The notes beneath the pieces were generated by a model, which ran no database searches, was not told the DNA's origin, and was given only the letters and a program-made list of their open reading frames with translations. 64,000 nt of DNA from Collimonas sp. OK412 (GTDB taxonomy: Bacteria; Pseudomonadota; Gammaproteobacteria; Burkholderiales; Burkholderiaceae_D). The translations under genes and the position numbers were made by a program. The stretch lies in the NCBI RefSeq assembly GCF_900112135.1, contig NZ_FOLC01000002.1, positions 62,001 to 126,000 on the forward strand, read 5' to 3'. Shown here one piece after another: positions 1 to 9,048 of this stretch (its first letter is position 1; every line of letters begins with the position of its first letter).

Positions 1-965
1 CTTGAGCTGGCCAGCACCGCATCCTGGCAGATGTCCTGTTCCAGCGCATCGCCGATGACGGCTTCCAGCAAAACGCTGGCATGGTCCGCGGATTCGCTGT
101 CGGACAGTTCCAGCAGCACATAGTGGGGATGGCGCTGGCTGAAAGGGAACTGCAGTTGCGGGAAGTGCTTGGCGACCAGCTGCAGGCACAGGTCGGACAT
201 CAGTTCGAAGCCGGTCAGGGTGGCGCCGCAGCGGCCTTGCGCCATGCTCAGCAGGCGCAGCGCGGCGGCCGGCGTCTGCACTGCCGCCAGCGCGGTGAGC
301 TGGGCTTTGGGTTGCGGGAATAGCTTCAGCACGGCGGCGGTAATGATGCCCAGCGTACCTTCAGCGCCGATGAACAGGTCGCGCAAATCGTAGCCGGTAT
401 TGTCTTTGCGCAGGCCGCGTAGCCCGTGCAGGATGTCGCCCTGGGCGGTCACGACTTCCAGCCCGAGGCAGAGTTCGCGCGTGTTGCCGTAGCGGAGCAC
501 CGCGGTGCCGCCGGCGTTGGTCGACAGGTTGCCGCCGATGGTGCAGCTGCCTTCGGCCGCCAGCGACAGCGGAAACAGGCTTTGCTCGGCGGCGGCGGCT
601 TCCTGGATGTGCTGCAGGATGCAGCCGGCTTCGACGGTGATGGTGTGGTTGACGGCATCGACCGCGCGGATGCGGTTCAGGCGCTTGAGCGACAGCACGA
701 TGGCCTGACCGCTCTGGTCGGGCACGCTGCCCAACACCAGGCCGGTGTTGCCGCCCTGAGGCACGATGGGAACCTGGAATTGCGCGCAGAGTTTCACGAT
801 GGCCGCCACTTCCGCGGTGTCAGCCGGTTTGACAACAGCCACTGCCGCGCCGGTAAAACGTTGGCGCTGGTCGGTCAGGTAACCGGCTTTATCGGCTTCA
901 TCGGTAAGCACATGGGCAGCGCCGATAGCGCTGCGGCAAGCATCAAGGAATTCAGTATTTTTCAT
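1..965 (-). CDS. FAD-binding 2-hydroxyacid dehydrogenase (GlcD/D2HGDH type), 3' end outside window
   Basis: The first 321 residues of a flavoprotein of the FAD-binding type 4 oxidase family, which oxidises D-2-hydroxyacids such as D-lactate, glycolate or D-2-hydroxyglutarate. Visible FAD-domain motifs are PQGGNTGL (residues 69-76), CTIGGNLSTNAGG (141-153) and FIGAEGTLGIITAA (198-211), which bind the flavin pyrophosphate and adenine in this family. Family members are about 460-480 residues, so roughly a third, including the C-terminal substrate domain, lies beyond the window start. The start is the ATG at 963-965; no strong ribosome binding site is obvious. A REP-like palindrome lies just upstream. 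The substrate cannot be decided: GlcD, D-lactate dehydrogenase and D-2-hydroxyglutarate dehydrogenase share these motifs. Confidence 0.88.
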   Translation of the reverse strand, partial: MKNTEFLDACRSAIGAAHVLTDEADKAGYLTDQRQRFTGAAVAVVKPADTAEVAAIVKLCAQFQVPIVPQGGNTGLVLGSVPDQSGQAIVLSLKRLNRIRAVDAVNHTITVEAGCILQHIQEAAAAEQSLFPLSLAAEGSCTIGGNLSTNAGGTAVLRYGNTRELCLGLEVVTAQGDILHGLRGLRKDNTGYDLRDLFIGAEGTLGIITAAVLKLFPQPKAQLTALAAVQTPAAALRLLSMAQGRCGATLTGFELMSDLCLQLVAKHFPQLQFPFSQRHPHYVLLELSDSESADHASVLLEAVIGDALEQDICQDAVLASS

Positions 966-986
966 GTCCAGGTTTCGACAAAAATA

Positions 987-1048
987 GTTAAATGGGGTCA
1001 GAGTTTTTTTTCGCGTCCTTTGCGAAAATTACTCTGACCCCATTTAAC
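987..1048. repeat. REP-like palindrome, 18-bp perfect arms
   Basis: Perfect inverted repeat GTTAAATGGGGTCAGAGT (987-1004) and its complement (1031-1048). The stem is almost continued inside by a T-rich/CGC segment (1005-1014) facing GCGAAAATT (1022-1030). It sits between the start of the FAD dehydrogenase and the stop of the DUF2069 gene, both on the minus strand. From memory, TGGGGTCAGAG palindromes recur in many proteobacterial genomes, often with REP-associated tyrosine transposases; no such gene is in the window. Confidence 0.8.
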
Positions 1049-1083
1049 GGCCCACGGAGTACATACCGTCGCATTGTCGGATG

Positions 1084-2192
<1,109 letters not shown>

Positions 2193-2249
2193 TCATGGTG
2201 CAAAACGCGCCTTTAATCGCCCGCTCCGGAAGGCAAAATCAGGGAAAGC

Positions 2250-3554
2250 ATGAAGTCATTGAAATTTTCCAGGCTGCGCGGCCTGTCCTGGCCGCAATTG
2301 CGCGATCTGTTTCGTTTTGCGGCGCGCCGCCTGGATGAAGAACGCTTGCCGCAAGTGGCCGGCAGCCTGACCTTCACCACCATCCTGGCGCTGGTGCCGA
2401 TGCTGACCATCGCCTTGGCGATTTTCACCGTATTCCCGCTGTTCAGCACCTTCCGCGCTTCGCTGGAACACTACTTTGTGCAAAACCTGATGCCCAGGGG
2501 CGTCGCCAACGTCATCCTCGATTACCTCAACCAGTTCGCCACCAAGTCGGCGCGCCTGTCGGCGGTCGGCGGGGTGGCGCTGATCGTCACTTCGGTGCTG
2601 ACGATGTCGACGGTGGACCATGTGTTCAACCGCATCTGGCGCGTCAAGAAGCAGCGGCCGTGGATCCACCGGGTGCTGGTGTACTGGGCCATCATTACGC
2701 TGGGACCTTTGCTGATCGGCATCTCGATCACCGTCACTTCTTATTTGTCGGACGCAGCTAACGGCCTGGTGGTGAGCTGGGCCGGCAGATGGTTCTATAC
2801 GCTGCTGTCGGTTGCGCTGACTACCGGCGCCTTCACCCTGCTGTACGTGGCGGTGCCGAACCAGCGGGTGGATTGGCGCGACGCCGTCTGGGGCGGCCTG
2901 CTGGCGGGCATCGTGTTTGAAATCGCCAAACGCTTTTTTGCCGCCTACGTGATCAAGTTCCCGACCTACACCATGGTCTACGGCGCGCTGGCGGCCTTGC
3001 CGATTTTCCTGCTGTGGATCTACATGCTGTGGATGATCACACTGGTAGGCGCCTTGCTGGTGGCGGCGTTGCCGGTGGTGAAATACGAGCGCTGGTGGCA
3101 TGTGCCGGCTCCGGGCAGCGCTTTTGTCGATGCGATGGCGGTGTTGGGTGTGCTGCACCAGGCCAGGACCGGGGCCAGTTCGGCCGCGGTGGATGCGGAC
3201 CAGATACGGCGCGCAACCAGGCTCGGTTTTGACGAATCGGAAAGCTTGTTGCAACAAATGCAGGAGATCGGCTGGGTCGGTTCGGTGCAGGCCGACAAGC
3301 TGGTCAGGACACAGTGGGGGCGCAAAGCGCGCATCAGCGTCGACGGCTGGATTTTGCTGGCGAATCCGGAACGGCTGAAACTGAGCGATATCTATCGCCT
3401 GTTCGTGTGCAACCTGGTGGCGGGCAAGGTGGCCGACGAGGCGCTGGCGTGGCAGGTGGAAGCGGCTATCGAACGCGGCCTGGAACAGACGCTGGCAGCG
3501 TATTTTGCCGAAGGACTAGTACATCCGGAACTTGAGGTCGCCGCCGCGCAATAA
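2250..3554 (+). CDS. YihY/UPF0761 family inner-membrane protein
   Basis: A 434-residue polytopic membrane protein of the YihY family, formerly misnamed ribonuclease BN. The N-terminal 280 residues hold about six membrane segments and the family signature VAGSLTFTTILALVPMLTIALAIF. The last 140 residues are soluble and resemble a winged-helix-like tail (DADQIRRATRLGFDESESLLQQMQEIGWV). E. coli YihY is about 290 residues, so the tail is an addition, though such tails occur in other Betaproteobacteria. It is divergent from wrbA. The 3' end overlaps a possible minus-strand ORF by 39 bp. Molecular function is unproven. Confidence 0.9.
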   Translation: MKSLKFSRLRGLSWPQLRDLFRFAARRLDEERLPQVAGSLTFTTILALVPMLTIALAIFTVFPLFSTFRASLEHYFVQNLMPRGVANVILDYLNQFATKSARLSAVGGVALIVTSVLTMSTVDHVFNRIWRVKKQRPWIHRVLVYWAIITLGPLLIGISITVTSYLSDAANGLVVSWAGRWFYTLLSVALTTGAFTLLYVAVPNQRVDWRDAVWGGLLAGIVFEIAKRFFAAYVIKFPTYTMVYGALAALPIFLLWIYMLWMITLVGALLVAALPVVKYERWWHVPAPGSAFVDAMAVLGVLHQARTGASSAAVDADQIRRATRLGFDESESLLQQMQEIGWVGSVQADKLVRTQWGRKARISVDGWILLANPERLKLSDIYRLFVCNLVAGKVADEALAWQVEAAIERGLEQTLAAYFAEGLVHPELEVAAAQ

Positions 3555-3713
3555 TCCCGGCGTCCAGAAATAGCTGACCTGCACCGTGCCGTTGTAGGTC
3601 GGCCTTGTATAGTTCATCAGGAACAATGGCCGTTTTGCCGCGGCGGCGGGTGCGTCCTGCCCCGCGGCCTGGCCCGGTTCCTTCTGCGTCAGCGCGGCAT
3701 CCCTTGTGTGCAT
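3516..3713 (-). CDS. Hypothetical 65-residue protein
   Basis: A small open frame overlapping the last 39 bp of yihY tail to tail. In its favour, the ATG at 3711-3713 is preceded on the minus strand by AGGAAACGGG at a workable spacing, and most third codon positions are G or C, like real genes here. The sequence has an Ala-rich N-terminal part and an aromatic C-terminal part (NYTRPTYNGTVQVSYFWTPGLL) with no recognised domain, signal peptide or membrane segment. It may be a real orphan gene or a chance frame. Confidence 0.4.
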   Translation of the reverse strand: MHTRDAALTQKEPGQAAGQDAPAAAAKRPLFLMNYTRPTYNGTVQVSYFWTPGLLRGGDLKFRMY

Positions 3714-3785
3714 GAATTTCCCGTTTCCTGACTGGCAGTTGCCATCATGTCTAAATGTAAAGTAGACGTTATTCTAAGGGACAAG

Positions 3786-3813
3786 CGGTTCACATTGCCG
3801 TGAACCGTTTTTT
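3786..3813 (+). terminator. Intrinsic terminator
   Basis: Perfect 8-bp stem CGGTTCAC (3786-3793) / GTGAACCG (3800-3807) with a 6-nt loop, followed by a run of six T on the plus strand. It is correctly oriented for plus-strand transcripts from yihY, although it lies about 230 bp past that stop codon. Confidence 0.7.
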
Positions 3814-3823
3814 ACATAGTTGA

Positions 3824-4141
3824 TTAAAAAGAAACCTGGCCGGTCAGCATCTGCCAGTACATGACCCAGTCGCCGAGCAGGGAATAAAGCGGCTGCCTGA
3901 AGGTGGCGGGGCGGTTTTTCTCGAACGCGAAATGGCCGATCCAGGCAAAACCGTAGCCGCACACCAGCGCCACCGGCAGCCAGTACAGGGAACCGGTCAG
4001 CACCAGCGCGACCAGCGCCAGCAAGGCCAGGGTCGAGCCGACGAAGTGCAGTTGGCGGCAGGTGCGGTTGCTGTGCTGGCTCAGGTAGCTCGGATAGAAC
4101 TCGGCGAAGGTCTCGTATTTCTTTTCAAGCACAGTAGGCAT
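3824..4141 (-). CDS. Mpo1-like (DUF962) membrane protein
   Basis: A 105-residue protein matching DUF962: YETFAEFYPSYLSQHSNRTCRQLHFVGS near the N-terminus, two central hydrophobic segments, then GHFAFEKNRPATFRQPLYSLLGDWVMYWQMLTG. The yeast relative Mpo1 is an Fe(II)-dependent dioxygenase of 2-hydroxy fatty acid alpha-oxidation; the conserved His residues (HSNR, LHFVGS, GHFAFE) are present. The ATG at 4139-4141 has a strong upstream AAGGAG. It may be transcribed with the hydrolase gene, 31 bp upstream. The bacterial role is inferred only from the yeast enzyme. Confidence 0.85.
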   Translation of the reverse strand: MPTVLEKKYETFAEFYPSYLSQHSNRTCRQLHFVGSTLALLALVALVLTGSLYWLPVALVCGYGFAWIGHFAFEKNRPATFRQPLYSLLGDWVMYWQMLTGQVSF

Positions 4142-4172
4142 GGCGTCTCCTTGCTGTTTCTGTCCTTTAAGC

Positions 4173-5039
4173 TTAATCCCCGATAGCGGCAGGCGCAACC
4201 GCCGTGGAGCGCAGCGCTTCAGTTGCAAACTTGTACAAATGGTCCAGCACCGCATCCGGCTGCTCCGCCATCAAGGCATGGCCGCTGGCTTCCACCTGCA
4301 CTACCTTGGCGTGCCTGATCGCGGCAACCAGGCCGGCGGCAGCCTTGGCCGGCGTCATGATGTCGCGCTGGCCGAGCAGGAACAGGGTCGGGCAAGCCAC
4401 CGCCTGCGCCGCCTGTTCGCCGTTTGCATAGCTGTTGCAGGCGGCGAAGTCGGTATAGAACACGGTCGGCTTGCTGTCCGACTGCCGCGCGATGCGCTGC
4501 ATCAGGCGCTGGCTGGCGCCTTGCACGTAGAAGCCCGGGCCCGGCGCCGAAGGTTTGGGCGAGATGGTCGAATGCGACCAGATGTTCACCATGTCGATCG
4601 CGCTCTGCTGTGCATTGTTGGCGGCATCGAGCAGCGCATCCGCGACTTTCATCGGATAGGCGGTGCCGACCAGCGCAATGCCGGCGATACGCGTCGAACC
4701 GGCGGCGCGGCCGGCGTTCTCCAGCGCGACCAGCGAACCCATGCTATGGCCGATCAGGATGGCTTTGGTGACGCCGGCGGCATCCAGCAAACTATCCAGC
4801 CAGTCCGACAATTCCTCGATGCTGGCCAGGGCAGGCCCCTGGCTGCGGCCGTGTCCCGGCAAGTCCGGCGCCAGCACGCCGAAACCGTGGTGGGCGAAGT
4901 AGCGGGTTTGCAGGATCCAGACCGAGTGGTCGTTCTGGCCGCCGTGGATGAATACCGCGGTCGGCAGTTCCGGGTTGAAGGTTTTGCCGCCGGTATAACA
5001 ATAGCTGTCGTAATTGGCGCCCTGTGTTTTCAGCAGCAT
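4173..5039 (-). CDS. Alpha/beta-fold hydrolase
   Basis: A 288-residue single-domain alpha/beta hydrolase. Visible features are the oxyanion region FIHGGQNDHSVW, the nucleophile elbow GHSMGS (Ser near residue 98), a probable acid Asp in LLGQRDIMTP, and the catalytic His in VEASGHALMAEQPD. No signal peptide is seen, so it is probably cytoplasmic. Its ATG starts 1 base after the TGA of the sulfhydrylase gene and GGGGAAATGAG precedes it, so it is coupled to metY. The link to methionine metabolism suggests an ester or homoserine-ester substrate, but the residues seen do not decide this. Confidence 0.88.
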   Translation of the reverse strand: MLLKTQGANYDSYCYTGGKTFNPELPTAVFIHGGQNDHSVWILQTRYFAHHGFGVLAPDLPGHGRSQGPALASIEELSDWLDSLLDAAGVTKAILIGHSMGSLVALENAGRAAGSTRIAGIALVGTAYPMKVADALLDAANNAQQSAIDMVNIWSHSTISPKPSAPGPGFYVQGASQRLMQRIARQSDSKPTVFYTDFAACNSYANGEQAAQAVACPTLFLLGQRDIMTPAKAAAGLVAAIRHAKVVQVEASGHALMAEQPDAVLDHLYKFATEALRSTAVAPAAIGD

Positions 5040-5040
5040 C

Positions 5041-6363
5041 TCATTTCCCCTTGCGCTCGGCGCGCTGCGACATCTTGAGGCCGTAAGCCAGGTCTTCGAT
5101 CAGGTCTTCCACGTTCTCCAGGCCGACTGACAGCCGCAGCGTGCCTTCGGTGATGCCGGAGGCGGCCAGCTGTTCGCTCGGCACCCGGAAATGGGTAGTC
5201 GAGGCCGGATGGATGACCAGCGACTTGGCGTCGCCGACATTGGCCAGGTGGGAAAATATCTTGAGCGATTCCACCATGCGCTGGCCGGCGGCGCGGTCGC
5301 CCTTGAGGTTGAACGAGAATACGGCGCCGCAGCCTTTGGGCAGCAGCGTCTTGCTCAATGCGTGGCCCGGATGCGAAGGCAATTCAGGATATGCCACCGA
5401 TTCGACCGCGGCATGCGCCGCCAGGAATTCGACCACCTTGCGAGTATTGGCGACATGTTTTTCCATGCGCAGCGCCAGCGTCTCTATCCCTTGCAGGATG
5501 GCGAAGGCATTGTGCGGACTCATCACCGCGCCGAAATCGCGCAATCCTTCGCGCCGCGCGCGCAAGGAAAACGGCGCCACCGTCGATTCTTCGGAAAACA
5601 CCATGCCGTGGAAACCCTCGTACGGTTCGCACAATTCGCCGAAGCGGCCGGTTTTGTCATATGCCTGCTGCCAGTCGAACGTGCCGCCGTCCACCAGCAG
5701 GCCGCCGACCGCGGTGCCGTGGCCGCACAGGAATTTGGTGGCGGAATGGAACACCAGGTCGGCGCCGTGCTCGAAAGGTTTCAGCAGGTACGGCGTGGTG
5801 AACGTGGCGTCGACCATCAGCGGCAGGTAGTGTTCGTGGGCCAGGGCCGAGATGCGCGGGATGTCCAGCACATCCAGCCCCGGATTGCCGAGGGTTTCGC
5901 CGAACAGGGCTTTGGTGTTGGGCCGGATTGCGGCGCGCCAGGCGTCGAGGTCGCTCGGGTCGACGAAGGTGGTTTCGATGCCGAAGCGCTTCATGGTGTA
6001 CGACAGCAGGTTGTGCGAACCGCCGTACAGCGCGCGCGACGCCACGATATGCGAACCGGCGCCGGCGATGGTGGCCAGCCCCAGGTGCATGGCAGCCTGG
6101 CCGCTGGCGACGGCAATCCCGGCGACGCCGCCTTCCAGCGCGGCGATGCGTTCTTCCAGCACCGCGTTGGTGGGATTGGAAATGCGCGAATACACATGGC
6201 CGGCGCGCTCCATGTTGAACAGCGAGGCGGCGTGGTCGGAATCCTTGAAGACAAACGCGGAGGTCAGGTAAATCGGCGTGGCGCGTGCGCCGGTGGCGGG
6301 GTCGGGTACGCTGCCGGCATGCAGCGACAAGGTGTCGAAGCCGGGATAATGGGGAATGCTCAT
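5041..6363 (-). CDS. metY: O-acetylhomoserine sulfhydrylase-type PLP enzyme
   Basis: A 440-residue Cys/Met metabolism PLP-dependent enzyme. YSRISNPTN (phosphate and PLP contacts), ASGQAAMHLGLATI, VDATFTTPYLL and the PLP-lysine motif SATKFLCGHG are visible. Length and the FDTLSLHAGSVPDPATGARATPIYLTSAF start favour the MetY branch (O-acetylhomoserine plus sulfide to homocysteine) over the shorter MetZ branch. The start is the ATG at 6361-6363. It is the first gene of a minus-strand pair with the alpha/beta hydrolase. I see no convincing SAM riboswitch in the 160-bp upstream gap. Confidence 0.9.
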   Translation of the reverse strand: MSIPHYPGFDTLSLHAGSVPDPATGARATPIYLTSAFVFKDSDHAASLFNMERAGHVYSRISNPTNAVLEERIAALEGGVAGIAVASGQAAMHLGLATIAGAGSHIVASRALYGGSHNLLSYTMKRFGIETTFVDPSDLDAWRAAIRPNTKALFGETLGNPGLDVLDIPRISALAHEHYLPLMVDATFTTPYLLKPFEHGADLVFHSATKFLCGHGTAVGGLLVDGGTFDWQQAYDKTGRFGELCEPYEGFHGMVFSEESTVAPFSLRARREGLRDFGAVMSPHNAFAILQGIETLALRMEKHVANTRKVVEFLAAHAAVESVAYPELPSHPGHALSKTLLPKGCGAVFSFNLKGDRAAGQRMVESLKIFSHLANVGDAKSLVIHPASTTHFRVPSEQLAASGITEGTLRLSVGLENVEDLIEDLAYGLKMSQRAERKGK

Positions 6364-6525
6364 GGTGCTGGCTGTCTCCTTTGATTCTTGAAATATGAGA
6401 ACTCACTCTATTCATGCTGCGCTGCGCGGTAGATTTTTGGCTCCGCTTAAGCTACATTCTGGATACAAGCGACGCAAGAGATGAGATATAGGCAAGCATA
6501 ACCCAAGCAAAGGCAGGATGGCCCC

Positions 6526-6972
6526 ATGAAAGTTTCTGAAATCCTCAAAGTCAAAGGCAATATTCTTTACACCGTGACGCCGGAAACGCCGTTGATCGAG
6601 GCTGTCAACACGATGGCGGAAAAAGATATCGGTTCGCTGGTGGTGATGGAGTTCGGGACGCTGGTGGGGATGCTGACCTTCCGCGAAGTGATGAATGCGA
6701 TCCACCAGAACGGCGGCGCGGTCGGCAGCAACACGGTGCGCAAGCACATGGACGACAGCCCGATCACCGTCACGCCGGATACCGAAGTCAACGAGGTGCG
6801 CCGCATCATGCTGGAGCGCCACGCGCGTTACGTGCCGATCATGGATGCCCGCACCTTGCTGGGCGTGATGTCGTTCTACGACGTGGCGAAGGCGGTGCTG
6901 GACGCCCAGGGTTTTGAAAACAAGATGCTGAAAGCGTATATCCGCGACTGGCCTTCCACCACCGACGAATAG
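6526..6972 (+). CDS. Tandem CBS-domain protein
   Basis: A 148-residue protein of two CBS repeats (about residues 8-62 and 75-130) with little else. CBS pairs form a Bateman module binding adenosine nucleotides such as AMP, ATP or SAM. Recognisable blocks are TPETPLIEAVNTMAEKDIGSLVVME and TPDTEVNEVRRIMLERHARYVPIMD. It is monocistronic, divergent from metY, and has a strong terminator after its stop. The ligand and the partner protein cannot be read from sequence. Confidence 0.9.
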   Translation: MKVSEILKVKGNILYTVTPETPLIEAVNTMAEKDIGSLVVMEFGTLVGMLTFREVMNAIHQNGGAVGSNTVRKHMDDSPITVTPDTEVNEVRRIMLERHARYVPIMDARTLLGVMSFYDVAKAVLDAQGFENKMLKAYIRDWPSTTDE

Positions 6973-6993
6973 GCTTTGTTATTGTTTGTTAAG

Positions 6994-7033
6994 AACCGTT
7001 TGCGGCAAAATGATGCCGCAAACGGTTTTTTTT
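6994..7033 (+). terminator. Strong intrinsic terminator after CBS gene
   Basis: Perfect 14-bp stem AACCGTTTGCGGCA (6994-7007) / TGCCGCAAACGGTT (7014-7027), 6-nt loop, then a long T run. Oriented for the plus strand. Confidence 0.92.
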
Positions 7034-7105
7034 GTGTAAGCTGCCCGAAAAATATTAGAACAATAATCACTTGCCATAACACGGACCCATCTCGTTAGCT
7101 TACCT

Positions 7106-8992
7106 ATGTCCAAATCCAGTCAATTCTCCCTGCTGCGCCAGCGCCGCTTCGCTCCTTTCTTCTGGACCCAGTTTTTCGGCGCGTTCAACGACAACGTGTT
7201 CAAGACCGCCTTGCTGACGATCCTGACCTACGAAGCGCTGAGCTGGACCAGCATGGACGTCAGCCTGCTCAACAACCTGATCCCGGGCCTGTTCATCCTG
7301 CCGTTCGTGGTGTTTTCGGCGACCGCCGGCCAGCTCGCCGACAAGTTCGAGAAATCGCGCCTGGCGCGCTACGTCAAGGTGCTGGAAATCATCATCATGG
7401 CGGTCGCCGCCGCCGGCTGGATGACGCATACCTTGTGGCTGCTGATCCTGGCGGTGGTCGGCATGGGCATCCATTCGACCATCTTCGGACCGGTCAAGTA
7501 CGCCTACCTGCCGCAGCAGCTGCGCCAGGACGAACTGGTCGGCGGCAACGGCATCATCGAAATGGGAACCTTCGTCGGCATCCTGCTGGGCGAAGTGCTG
7601 GGCGCGGTGCTGGTGGTGCACAAGCCGTGGGGCATCGAACTGGTGGCGGGCGGCACGGTGGCGATCGCGGTTGTCGGCTGGCTGTTCAGCCGCGGCATCC
7701 CGCTGACGCCGGCCGCAGAGCCCGCGCTGAAGATCAACTGGAATCCGATCACCGAAACCGTGCGCAACCTGGGCTTTTCCCGCAAGAACCGGCCGGTGTT
7801 CCTGGCCATGCTGGCCAATTCCTGGTTCTGGTTCTACGGCGCCATCATGCTGGCGCAGTTTCCCCTGTACGCGAAAAACTACCTGCATGGCGACCATAGC
7901 GTTTTTGTGCTGCTGCTGACGGTGTTCTCGCTCGGCGTCGGCGCCGGTTCGCTGCTGTGCGAACGCTTGTCGGGCCACAAGGTGGAAATCGGCCTGGTGC
8001 CGTTTGGCGCGATCGGCCTGTCGGTGTTCGGCCTCGACCTGTTCCTGGCCAGCATCGGCTATGCCAACACCACGGCGGTCGACATGGCCGGTTTCGTGCA
8101 GCAGCACGGCAGCTGGCGCATCCTGTTCGATTGCGTGATGATCGGCCTGTTCGGCGGCCTGTACATCGTGCCGCTGTTCGCGGTGATCCAGACCCGCTGC
8201 GACCGCCGGCACCTGTCGCGCACCATTGCCGGCATGAATATCATGAACGCCTTGTTCATGGTGGTGGCGGCGCTGGTGGCGATGGTGCTGCTGCAATCCG
8301 GCTTCACCATCCCGCAGATTTTCCTGGTGACGGCGATCCTGAATGCGCTGGTGGCGCTGTACATCTTCACCGTGGTGCCGGAATACCTGGTGCGTTTCGC
8401 GGCCTGGATACTGATCCACACCATCCACCGCGTGCATACCGTCAACCGCGACCGCATCCCGGACGAGGGCGCCGCGGTGCTGGTCTGCAACCACGTCAGC
8501 TACGTCGATGCGATCGTGATCATGGCCGCCAGCCCGCGGCCAATCCGCTTCGTCATGGATCACCGGATTTTCAAGATCCCGCTGCTGGCCTGGCTGTTCA
8601 AGACCGCCAAGGCGATCCCGATTGCGCCGGCCAAGGAGAATCCGCAGCTGATGGAGCGCGCCTTCGACCAGATCGCAGCGGCGCTGGAAGACGGCGACCT
8701 GGTCTGCATTTTCCCCGAGGGCAAGCTGACCAGCACCGGCGAAATGAACGAATTCCGCGGCGGCATCAGTAAAATTGTCGAACGCACGCCGGTGCCGGTC
8801 ATCCCGATGGCCTTGAGCGGCTTGTGGGGCAGCATGTGGACCCGCAGCGCGGGCAATCCTTTCCAGCGCTCATTCAAGCGCGGTCCGCTGTCCGCCTTGC
8901 AGCTGGCGGTCGGCGATGTGGTCGCGCCGGAGCAGGCCACCCCGGAATATTTGCAGCAGCAGGTCCAGACTCTGCGCGGCGCCTGGCTGTAA
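7106..8992 (+). CDS. Fused MFS lysophospholipid transporter (LplT-like) and PlsC-type acyltransferase
   Basis: A 628-residue two-domain protein. Residues 1-420 form an MFS transporter of the LplT type with about 12 membrane segments (FFWTQFFGAFNDNVFKTALL near the N-terminus). Residues 435-628 are a glycerolipid acyltransferase with the HX4D motif in NHVSYVDAI (about 461-469) and FPEGKLTSTGEM (about 535). The likely role is flipping lysophospholipids inward and re-acylating them. E. coli does this with separate LplT and Aas; here the AMP-binding acyl-ACP synthetase domain of Aas is absent, so the acyl donor would have to come from elsewhere. The gene stands alone between two terminator-like or spacer regions. 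Confidence 0.9.
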   Translation: MSKSSQFSLLRQRRFAPFFWTQFFGAFNDNVFKTALLTILTYEALSWTSMDVSLLNNLIPGLFILPFVVFSATAGQLADKFEKSRLARYVKVLEIIIMAVAAAGWMTHTLWLLILAVVGMGIHSTIFGPVKYAYLPQQLRQDELVGGNGIIEMGTFVGILLGEVLGAVLVVHKPWGIELVAGGTVAIAVVGWLFSRGIPLTPAAEPALKINWNPITETVRNLGFSRKNRPVFLAMLANSWFWFYGAIMLAQFPLYAKNYLHGDHSVFVLLLTVFSLGVGAGSLLCERLSGHKVEIGLVPFGAIGLSVFGLDLFLASIGYANTTAVDMAGFVQQHGSWRILFDCVMIGLFGGLYIVPLFAVIQTRCDRRHLSRTIAGMNIMNALFMVVAALVAMVLLQSGFTIPQIFLVTAILNALVALYIFTVVPEYLVRFAAWILIHTIHRVHTVNRDRIPDEGAAVLVCNHVSYVDAIVIMAASPRPIRFVMDHRIFKIPLLAWLFKTAKAIPIAPAKENPQLMERAFDQIAAALEDGDLVCIFPEGKLTSTGEMNEFRGGISKIVERTPVPVIPMALSGLWGSMWTRSAGNPFQRSFKRGPLSALQLAVGDVVAPEQATPEYLQQQVQTLRGAWL

Positions 8993-9048
8993 GTCCGGCC
9001 GCTGCGGCTGCGGACCCCGGTCACAGACGCTTGATGAAAGGACAGAGA

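Noticed and set aside
6364-6525. Possible SAM riboswitch before metY
   Set aside because: No conserved SAM-I or SAM-II core or pseudoknot could be identified by eye.
7100-8563. 487-residue minus-strand frame
   Set aside because: Antisense to the LplT-PlsC fusion, whose family motifs are unambiguous.
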